Source of the DNA: an uncultured Collinsella sp.
GTDB taxonomy: Bacteria; Actinomycetota; Coriobacteriia; Coriobacteriales; Coriobacteriaceae
Assembly (NCBI GenBank): GCA_958346165.1
Contig: CATVQO010000050.1
Span: forward strand, 1-9,220
Reading direction: 5' to 3'
Length of the DNA stretch: 9,220 nucleotides
Part shown: piece after piece, positions 1 to 4,736 of the stretch
How the letters are laid out: every line of letters begins with the position of its first letter
How positions within the stretch are numbered: the first letter of the stretch is position 1
Notes under the pieces: model-generated
Databases searched by the model: none
Seen by the model: the letters and a program-made list of their open reading frames with translations, nothing else
What the model was told of the DNA's origin: nothing
Program-made: the position numbers and the translations under genes

Positions 1-105
1 CAACATCGAATACGCGCACAGCTGTGCAACAAGAAGACCGAAAAGCCTGATAGATCGCACTGTTTTTGGCGCCAACGAAACGCTAATTCTTCGCATCCCA
101 GCCAT
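1..105 (-). CDS. Partial membrane protein or transporter N-terminus, probable TetR target
   Basis: An open frame starts at ATG (complement of 103-105) and runs off the left edge after 35 codons. The start is preceded on the minus strand by the purine-rich GGGGGCAGG about 7 nt upstream, a plausible ribosome binding site. The visible peptide begins MAGMRRISVS and has a basic stretch followed by a hydrophobic run (LFGLLVAQLCAYSML), which suits the first membrane segment of a transporter or a signal anchor. Too little is present to name a family. It follows the TetR gene in the same direction, with two TetR-type palindromes in the gap, so it is probably the repressed gene; drug efflux is the commonest role for such targets but is inference here. 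A second start four codons in (ATG at 94-96) is possible. Confidence 0.55.
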   Translation of the reverse strand, partial: MAGMRRISVSLAPKTVRSIRLFGLLVAQLCAYSML

Positions 106-116
106 AAGCCTGCCCC

Positions 117-143
117 CAAATACATACCGATAGTATGTATTTG
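117..143. promoter_or_regulatory. Perfect palindromic operator (TetR-type), site 1
   Basis: A perfect inverted repeat has 11-bp arms (117-127 and 133-143) and a 5-bp centre CGATA; the core is TACATAC-n5-GTATGTA. It lies 12 bp upstream of the start codon of the left-edge gene, where a bound protein would block its promoter or early transcription. The half-site resembles the TACATAC half-site of the E. coli AcrR operator, a TetR-family target. The tetR gene next door is the obvious candidate to bind it. The palindrome is directly visible; the binder is inferred. Confidence 0.75.
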
Positions 144-155
144 ATGACTTGAGAA

Positions 156-173
156 GGGCAGCCGTGGCTACCC
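156..173 (-). terminator. Weak hairpin after tetR
   Basis: On the minus strand GGGTAGC-CACG-GCTGCCC can form a 7-bp stem with one G-U pair, followed by TTCTC. It lies between the two palindromes and downstream of the tetR stop codon. The short T-tract makes it a weak terminator at best; it could reduce read-through from tetR into the left-edge gene. Confidence 0.3.
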
Positions 174-185
174 TCGCAAATCAAT

Positions 186-204
186 TACATACCGTTGGTA
201 TCTA
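186..204. promoter_or_regulatory. Imperfect palindromic operator (TetR-type), site 2
   Basis: This is a second copy of the site-1 pattern, TACATAC-CGTTG-GTATCTA, with one arm mismatch. Its centre is 65 bp from that of site 1, about six helical turns, so both could face the same side of the DNA. It begins only 3 bp beyond the tetR stop codon. Two matching sites in one gap argue against chance and suggest cooperative or looped repression of the left-edge gene. Confidence 0.6.
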
Positions 205-206
205 TA

Positions 207-869
207 TTACCACCCGGAACGGTCCCATACGTCCCAAATCAGCGCCGTTGTCTGAAGCACTTCTTCCCCCAAATCGAGTCCCACCGCAGCAGCCATCTGC
301 GCCAAACATTGAGCGCGAGCGAGCATTCGATCCTTGGTCTCGAGTGGACGGAACAGCGGCAGCAGCCAAAGATTCGCCAACAACGATACGGCCTCCGCCG
401 CTTCGCGCGGGCATTCGCACGCAATGGAGCCGTCGGCGACGCCCTCCTCGATCACTGGCAAGAGATAGCCATCGGCCGACTCGTCAAACGAACCTTGGTA
501 CTGCATCGCCAGCAGCCGCGAGCTTTTTACCGGATCCGCCGCAGGATGCATGCGTGCCCATAGCTCAATTTGTGGAACGACGGACTCGGGCGCGTACAGC
601 CGCTTGAGCTTTTGGGCCCCCGTCATATTGCCAGCACCAAGTGTCGCGCGGCGGTGCTCAACAATCGGAGCCATTGCCCGATCAAATGCGGCGTTGAAAA
701 TCTCCTCTTTGCTCTTAAAGTGATGATAGACAGCACCCTTGGTCATGCCATCGAGGCGGTCGACGATGTCTTGAATGCTCGTCCCCTCATAACCCTGTGC
801 GCAGAATAACTCCAGCGCCGCGTCGAGAATCTTCGCGACCGTCTCCTCGGGATATTTATTACGACCCAT
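207..869 (-). CDS. TetR/AcrR-family transcriptional regulator
   Basis: The 220-residue protein has the usual length for the family. Residues 8-60 form the TetR DNA-binding domain: helix 1 (ETVAKILDAALELF), then the helix-turn-helix with TSIQDIVDRLD and the family hallmark KGAVYHHFKSKEEIF at 44-58. The remaining residues are the divergent all-helical ligand and dimer domain, so the ligand cannot be read from sequence. The ATG at 869 is supported because the TetR domain starts directly after it; the ribosome binding site is weak (GGATGG, 3 nt before the start). It lies downstream of the PII gene (74-bp gap) and upstream of a truncated gene fronted by two palindromes, which are its likely operators. 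No TACATAC site was found upstream of tetR itself, so if it autoregulates it does so through another sequence. Confidence 0.9.
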   Translation of the reverse strand: MGRNKYPEETVAKILDAALELFCAQGYEGTSIQDIVDRLDGMTKGAVYHHFKSKEEIFNAAFDRAMAPIVEHRRATLGAGNMTGAQKLKRLYAPESVVPQIELWARMHPAADPVKSSRLLAMQYQGSFDESADGYLLPVIEEGVADGSIACECPREAAEAVSLLANLWLLPLFRPLETKDRMLARAQCLAQMAAAVGLDLGEEVLQTTALIWDVWDRSGW

Positions 870-876
870 AATCCGT

Positions 877-930
877 CCATCCGCAACGCAAGTCTTGTGC
901 CTTATTGCAGTATTTTAACGTTGCGGATGG
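877..930 (-). promoter_or_regulatory. 12-bp perfect inverted repeat covering the tetR ribosome binding site
   Basis: CCATCCGCAACG (877-888) and CGTTGCGGATGG (919-930) are exact reverse complements separated by 30 bp. The arm nearer tetR contains the weak Shine-Dalgarno GGATGG and ends 7 bp before the tetR ATG. The spacer holds a good minus-strand -10 candidate, TAAAAT (complement of 912-917), without a convincing -35. In a transcript reading through from PII, the arms would pair and hide the ribosome binding site. A transcript starting at the internal promoter would carry only one arm. It might instead be a pair of protein-binding sites (42-bp spacing, about four turns). It has no T-tract, so it is not a standard PII terminator. 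Confidence 0.5.
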
Positions 931-943
931 CAGGCGTTCGATC

Positions 944-1282
944 CTACACCGCGGCGGGGCCGTGTTCGCCGGTGCGGATACGGATAACTTCTTCGACCGG
1001 CTCGACCCAGATCTTGCCGTCTCCAACGGCACCGGTGCGTGCAGCGTTGCAGATAATCTCGACAATTCCGTCGACATGCTGATCGGCGCAGATAAGTGTG
1101 AACTGTACCTTAGGGATCGTGTTGACAAGCAACTCGTTGCCGCGCACGTATTCCTTCCAGCCATGCTGCGCGCCGCAGCCCTGCACCTGGTTGATGGTCA
1201 TACCACGAACATCAGCAGCAAACAGCGCGTCTTTAAGAACCTCAAGCTTCTCAGCACGAACGATCGCCGTAATTTTCTTCAT
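944..1282 (-). CDS. PII-family nitrogen regulatory protein (GlnB/GlnK type)
   Basis: At 112 residues this has the standard length of a PII subunit, a cytoplasmic trimer that binds ATP, ADP and 2-oxoglutarate and controls nitrogen proteins such as the Amt channel. Visible PII features are the N-terminal MKKITAIVR strand, the T-loop region 37-55, and the C-terminal signature TGAVGDGKIWVEPVEEVIRIRTGE (split here as TGAVGDGKIWV at 83-93 and EPVEEVIRIRTGE after it), which lines the nucleotide site. The T-loop reads EYVRGNELLVN: Arg47 is kept, but the position of the uridylylated or adenylylated Tyr51 is Leu51. A strong ribosome binding site (AAAGAGAGG, complement of 1291-1299) supports this ATG. 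It is downstream of amt in the same direction, the reverse of the common glnK-amtB order, with a structured repeat between. glnB and glnK cannot be told apart by sequence alone; the amt neighbour favours a GlnK role. Confidence 0.92.
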   Translation of the reverse strand: MKKITAIVRAEKLEVLKDALFAADVRGMTINQVQGCGAQHGWKEYVRGNELLVNTIPKVQFTLICADQHVDGIVEIICNAARTGAVGDGKIWVEPVEEVIRIRTGEHGPAAV

Positions 1283-1313
1283 AGTAAATACCTCTCTTTA
1301 TCAAAGAAATGAA

Positions 1314-1450
1314 TTGCCATTCAATGACGCGGGTTTTCCAGGTGCCCGAGATTGCCCCGAAAGAGGAGCGCCGCGTACTTCGGTACGCAAGCGACGGTTT
1401 GAGGGGCAAGGTCGGGTGCCTGGGAAAGCCGCGCGACGATTGAACGGCAA
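1314..1450. repeat. 137-bp long imperfect palindrome, candidate dispersed repeat
   Basis: Nearly the whole span folds on itself. Paired blocks, from outside in: 1314-1325 with 1439-1450 (11 of 12), 1328-1332 with 1429-1433, 1335-1339 with 1423-1427, 1340-1349 with 1412-1421 (two G-U pairs as RNA), 1352-1358 with 1403-1409, and a central GCGTAC-TTCG-GTACGC hairpin at 1373-1388. It lies in the 3' untranslated region of amt and upstream of the PII gene. It has no credible gene of its own. It could be a miniature, non-coding mobile repeat, a terminator or attenuator separating amt from PII, or both. A short open frame across it (minus strand, arginine- and proline-rich) is judged to be a by-product of the repeat. 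Confidence 0.75.
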
Positions 1451-1472
1451 GGTGCGGAGCCTGGGGAAGCTG
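1405..1472. repeat. 27-bp direct repeat pair abutting the amt stop codon
   Basis: Segments 1405-1431 and 1446-1472 match at 22 of 27 positions; both start GGCAAGGT and share GCCTGGG. The first copy is part of the right half of the palindrome; the second ends at the base next to the amt stop codon (complement of 1473-1475). This suggests a partial second unit of the same repeat family, or an internal duplication. The alignment is read directly from the sequence; the origin is inferred. Confidence 0.6.
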
Positions 1473-2750
1473 CTAATCGAGTCCGGAGAACGAGGGATAA
1501 GCGCTCTCGCCGTGCTGACTCGCGTCCAGGCCCAGTGCCTCGTCGGCCTCATCCACGCGCAGGCTGCCATGGAACAGCGCCTTGACCACCGCAGCGATCA
1601 CCAAATCGAGCACCAGCACAAGAGCGACCGTCACCACAATGCCCAAGATCTGCGAGATGAGCAGCGACACGTCGCCCGTGTAGAACAGGCCGCCCTTACC
1701 GGTCCACGAAAGCTCCGGCACGCAGAACAGGCCCGTGAGCACGCCGCCCAGGATACCGCCGATGCCGTGGCAACCGAACGCGTCGAGCGCATCGTCGTAG
1801 CCGAACTTGGTCTTAAGATGGCTGATGGCCAGGTAGCAGACGGGCGAAACAATCAGGCCCATGACCAGCGCCGCCCACGGTTCGACAAAGCCCGCGCCGG
1901 GCGTGACCACCACAAGGCCCGCAACCAGACCGGTGCTGGCACCCACCAGCGTGGGGCGACCGGTGCGCACGCGCTCGACGGCAAGCCACGAGACCATGCC
2001 CGCCGCGCTGGCCGTTACGGTGTTGAGGATGGCGAGCGCCGCCACGGCGTCGGCCTTAAACTCGCTGCCGCCGTTAAAGCCAAACCAGCCAAACCAAAGC
2101 AGGCCGGCGCCCAACGCCACAAACGGCACGTTATGCGGACGGTAGCTCACCATGCCAAAACCGCGACGACGGCCGAGCATTAAGCAAAGGATCAAGCCGG
2201 TAAGACCGGACGAAATGTGCACCACGTCGCCGCCGGCAAAGTCGAGCGCGCCGATCATGTCACCGATAAAGGAGCCCTCGCCGCCCCAGACCATGTGGGC
2301 GAGCGGCGCATAGACCACGAGCAGCCAAATGCCCAGGAAGGCCGTCATGGCACCAAACTTAACGCGGCCTGCCAGGCTGCCCGTGACGATAGCTGCCGTG
2401 ATCATGGCAAACGCCATCTGAAAGGCGATGTTGATGATCCGAGGATAGACGGCGCCATCCGCGGCATTGCCCTCAGCCGCCTGCAGCACCTGGTTGAGCA
2501 CCGGCAGGCACAGCAGCTGGTCAAGGCCTCCAATAAACGGACTCGAGCCGTTACCGCCATAGGCCAGCGACCAGCCGGCAACAATCCACAGTACACCGAC
2601 CAAACCAATGGCGCCAAAGCACATGAGCATGGTGTTGATGACATTTTTGCGCCTAGACAGGCCGCCATAGAAAAACGCCAGACCCGGTGTCATTAAAAAC
2701 ACGAGCATGGTGCAGATGAGCATAAACGTTGTCGATCCCGTATCGTACAT
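1473..2750 (-). CDS. amt: Ammonium channel, Amt/MEP/Rh family
   Basis: The 425-residue membrane protein conducts ammonium (as NH3 plus proton) into the cell. It shows the Amt core: the early GLAFFYGGLSRRKNV segment (23-37), the outer-vestibule W155 (MVWGGEG), D170 in ALDFAGGDVVHIS, and both pore histidines, H178 (VVHISSG) and H328 (FGCHGIGG); the family usually has Val or another small residue where Cys327 is. About eleven hydrophobic segments are present. The C-terminal tail (LRVDEADEALGLDASQHGESAY) matches the cytoplasmic tail that couples subunits and meets PII. The start is set at 2750 because GGGGGAGCGA lies directly upstream; an upstream ATG at 2807 would add 19 residues without homology or ribosome binding site. 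The PII gene follows, consistent with PII gating of this channel. Confidence 0.95.
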   Translation of the reverse strand: MYDTGSTTFMLICTMLVFLMTPGLAFFYGGLSRRKNVINTMLMCFGAIGLVGVLWIVAGWSLAYGGNGSSPFIGGLDQLLCLPVLNQVLQAAEGNAADGAVYPRIINIAFQMAFAMITAAIVTGSLAGRVKFGAMTAFLGIWLLVVYAPLAHMVWGGEGSFIGDMIGALDFAGGDVVHISSGLTGLILCLMLGRRRGFGMVSYRPHNVPFVALGAGLLWFGWFGFNGGSEFKADAVAALAILNTVTASAAGMVSWLAVERVRTGRPTLVGASTGLVAGLVVVTPGAGFVEPWAALVMGLIVSPVCYLAISHLKTKFGYDDALDAFGCHGIGGILGGVLTGLFCVPELSWTGKGGLFYTGDVSLLISQILGIVVTVALVLVLDLVIAAVVKALFHGSLRVDEADEALGLDASQHGESAYPSFSGLD

Positions 2751-2852
2751 TCGCTCCCCCTTGATCGCATGAACGTTGTCGGCGCCCATAATGCGGCTGA
2801 GGGACAACTGGTGTAGACCAGATACGGCGTTGTTAAACGCAGCGTTGTCGAA

Positions 2853-2903
2853 TGGAAACGGTGCCGCAATCTTGGAAACGGCGCGGCAACGGACGCGAAA
2901 CGG
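2853..2903. promoter_or_regulatory. Helically phased AACGG repeats upstream of amt
   Basis: The 198-bp gap between the CmpB-type gene and amt contains TGGAAACGG at 2853-2861 and again at 2873-2881, followed by AACGG at 2888-2892 and GAAACGG at 2897-2903. The AACGG cores are spaced 20, 11 and 11 bp, close to whole turns of DNA. The spacing suits an array of sites for an activator of amt, for example a nitrogen regulator, but no known consensus was recognised. No clear -35/-10 pair was found in the gap, and no terminator after the upstream gene, so read-through into amt is possible. Confidence 0.3.
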
Positions 2904-2948
2904 ACGGGAAATACGCGAGCAAGGAAGCCGTGAGCGTGCCCGTCCCGG

Positions 2949-3968
2949 CTAGTGGCGGAACAGCTCGCGGGCTCGGTCACGGAGGTCGGTAGCTCGGATG
3001 ACGCCCTCGTAGCGGTTGATGCGCAAGCGCGGGAAGGCATTGAAGAAGCGCAGGTCGCGTCGGCTGAGCGACACGCTTGGCACCGGACGACTCATGCGCT
3101 TGCCGGCAAGGCGACGGCTGAGCGACGGACGTGGCATGTTCGGCGCGGCATCGGCCACGCGGCGGGCGGCAAGCGCCAGGCCGCGAGCACCATCCGCGAT
3201 AAACGTCGGCATCGAAGCCTTCTCGCGCAGGGCATCGAGCGTCGCATCGCCCAGCTCCGCCAGCCACGCGTTAACGGCACGGCTGCGGATGTGCGTCTGT
3301 GCCACCGAGTCAATCGTAGAATCGGGAATACGTTCGAGCATTGAGTCCGAGGCATCGGCAAGCGACTCATTGATGCGGTCGGCAAGGTCGGCCCGGACGC
3401 GCTCCAGCTGATCAGACAGACGCCGCCAGCTCGCCAACGAGCACACCGCGTCGACCATCATCGCGACCGCGACGATAAAGGCGGACAGTCGCACAATCAG
3501 CACCGGCAGATGGCCAAGCAGCCCCAGCAATGCCGGCTCCACTAAACGGCAAATACACAACGCACCCAAGCCAAACGCGCAGGCCCAGTACAGACAGATG
3601 CGTCCGTGCAAGTTAAACGGCAGGTGCGAGTAATCCCAAAAGCGAGCGCCCGTTGTTTTTTCCAACAGCACGCCCACGCTGTACTCAATCACGCTGCATA
3701 CGAGCGCTGCAGCGACAAACTGGCTCGACGCGTCAGGAATCCCGCGCAACAGCAGCCAGCAGGCAATGCCGCCCGCGCCATAGATGGGGCAACACGGTCC
3801 CAGCAAAAAGCCGCTGTTGGTAAAGCGTCCGCGGTTGAGCATGGCGCAAACTGTCGATTCCCATGCCCAGCCGCAAAAACCGTAGAAGGCGAACGAGAGC
3901 ACCAGTGCCGAAAGCGGGCAGGCGGCAAGCGTCGCGCCGTCAAATGCCATGTCGATCGCGGTCCCCAC
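2949..3968 (-). CDS. CmpB-type (putative ABC transporter type IV) membrane protein
   Basis: The 339-residue protein carries the domain listed as ABC_trans_CmpB (formerly DUF1113) in its first half: GFCGWAWES (30-38), NSGFLLGPCCPIYG (51-64), EYSVGVLLEKTTGARFWDYS (95-114) and FNLHGRICLYW (118-128). There are about five membrane segments, near residues 18-36, 55-75, 84-102, 123-142 and 152-176. Residues 182-339 are charged and mostly helical, probably cytoplasmic, ending with a basic FFNAFPRLRINRYE stretch. Despite its name, the transport role of the family is not shown and no ATPase is adjacent. The start is GTG at 3968, preceded by GGAGAGGG; an ATG at 3950 would remove six residues. Only 3 bp separate it from the HD gene upstream, so the two are probably translated together. 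Confidence 0.8.
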   Translation of the reverse strand: MGTAIDMAFDGATLAACPLSALVLSFAFYGFCGWAWESTVCAMLNRGRFTNSGFLLGPCCPIYGAGGIACWLLLRGIPDASSQFVAAALVCSVIEYSVGVLLEKTTGARFWDYSHLPFNLHGRICLYWACAFGLGALCICRLVEPALLGLLGHLPVLIVRLSAFIVAVAMMVDAVCSLASWRRLSDQLERVRADLADRINESLADASDSMLERIPDSTIDSVAQTHIRSRAVNAWLAELGDATLDALREKASMPTFIADGARGLALAARRVADAAPNMPRPSLSRRLAGKRMSRPVPSVSLSRRDLRFFNAFPRLRINRYEGVIRATDLRDRARELFRH

Positions 3969-3971
3969 CGT

Positions 3972-4508
3972 CTACCCTCTCCTCTTTTCACTCGATTCGC
4001 TGCTCACGCCATCGTCCGCCTCGTCCTTGCGCGGCAGGCGGCCGGCGACTGTCTCACGCAGCGCGCACCATTTATCTGCCAGGCACACAATCCATGCCTC
4101 ACGACACGTCGGCGGCACCGGCACCAGCGGAAACATATGGCGCACGATAATATTCCGCTCGCGCGACGTCAGCTCAAAATCTTCCTCCGCACGCGCCAGA
4201 GCAAAAAACGGGTGGCGAAAGCCATGCAGCCGATGGCTTGGGTCGGGATCGTGCCAGTCATAGAGAAAGTAGTCGTGCAGCAAAGCCCCGCGCAGCAATG
4301 AAGCACGGTCGACCGAAATGCCAGCACGGCCCAAGCGCTCGGCAAAGGACAGGCTCGCCCGCGCCACCGAGGTCACATGTGCATAGACCGTCACGTCACC
4401 ATGCTGGATAAACTCGCGCGTCAGGTCCAAGCGGCCCGCCTGGGCGAGCTGGCGGGCGGCATCGTCGACCTCGTGCACGATTTTCTCGGCACGAACGGCA
4501 TCGGACAT
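3972..4508 (-). CDS. HD-domain phosphohydrolase family protein
   Basis: The 178-residue soluble protein shows the HD metal-binding pattern: H44 (VYAHV), the H78-D79 pair (ALLHDYFLYDWHD), H95/H99 (HRLHGFRHP), H124 (VRHMFPL) and D145 (CLADKWCAL). Proteins of this kind hydrolyse phosphate esters or nucleotides, but the substrate of this subfamily is not known to me. The start is placed at 4508 because GGAAGGAGG lies 5 nt upstream; a longer frame from 4553 adds 15 unconserved residues that overlap this site. The protein ends with a charged tail (160-178). It is the first gene of the leftward unit, diverging from the DXS-like gene, and is coupled to the CmpB-type membrane protein. I recall similar HD proteins near CmpB-type proteins in Firmicutes, which would hint at a joint role. 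Confidence 0.85.
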   Translation of the reverse strand: MSDAVRAEKIVHEVDDAARQLAQAGRLDLTREFIQHGDVTVYAHVTSVARASLSFAERLGRAGISVDRASLLRGALLHDYFLYDWHDPDPSHRLHGFRHPFFALARAEEDFELTSRERNIIVRHMFPLVPVPPTCREAWIVCLADKWCALRETVAGRLPRKDEADDGVSSESSEKRRG

Positions 4509-4597
4509 GCTGCCTCCTTCCAGCGGCTCACGGCGGCAAGCCACGGCCTGCACGTATTGAATAAAATCATCATCGAATCTATCAGTATGGCATCGGA

Positions 4598-4609
4598 CAA
4601 AACGTTTTG
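4598..4609. promoter_or_regulatory. Palindrome CAAAACGTTTTG in a divergent promoter region
   Basis: A perfect 12-bp palindrome lies in the 228-bp gap between the divergent HD and DXS-like genes, 89 bp from the HD start and 127 bp from the DXS-like start. Its placement fits an operator shared by both directions. On the minus strand TTGATA (complement of 4644-4649) and a poor TAATTC (complement of 4622-4627) could form a promoter for the HD gene just upstream of the palindrome. No convincing promoter for the DXS-like gene was seen. The binding protein is unknown. Confidence 0.3.
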
Positions 4610-4697
4610 CCCCGCCAGTTGGCGAATTACCGCGCCGCCGTCACATATCAAACGCCAAAATGTGCGAGACTGTTTTGTGCAATTGTGCCGGCCGAGG

Positions 4698-4711
4698 GAG
4701 CGCCGGCGCTC
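4698..4711. other. GC-rich palindrome in the leader of the DXS-like gene
   Basis: GAGCGCCGGCGCTC is a perfect 14-bp palindrome 25 bp upstream of the DXS-like start, just before its ribosome binding site (GGAG at 4725-4728). As RNA it could form a short stem or dimerise. It has no T-tract and no resemblance to a riboswitch I know. In a GC-rich genome it could be chance. Confidence 0.2.
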
Positions 4712-4736
4712 GATTCGCATGGAGTAACCCACAACG

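Noticed and set aside
1297..1324. Possible PII promoter with TTGAAT in the repeat arm and GATAAA downstream
   Set aside because: The implied RNA start would fall beyond the ribosome binding site at 1291-1299, leaving no site on the transcript.
1301..1570. 89-codon minus-strand open frame across the palindromic repeat and the amt 3' end
   Set aside because: The peptide mainly reflects the repeat (two similar FPxxRxxPxNRR units) and has no ribosome binding site; possible but unsupported as a gene.
1098..2183. 361-codon plus-strand open frame across the PII start, repeat and amt
   Set aside because: It is antisense to two well-supported genes and its composition (Ala, Arg, His rich) is that of a shadow frame.
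2751..2807. 19-residue N-terminal extension of Amt from an upstream ATG
   Set aside because: The extension has no Amt similarity, and a strong ribosome binding site sits directly before the internal ATG at 2750.
4619..4658. TTGGCG/CGCCAA inverted pair upstream of the DXS-like gene
   Set aside because: Only 6 bp arms with a 28-bp spacer; expected by chance in GC-rich DNA.
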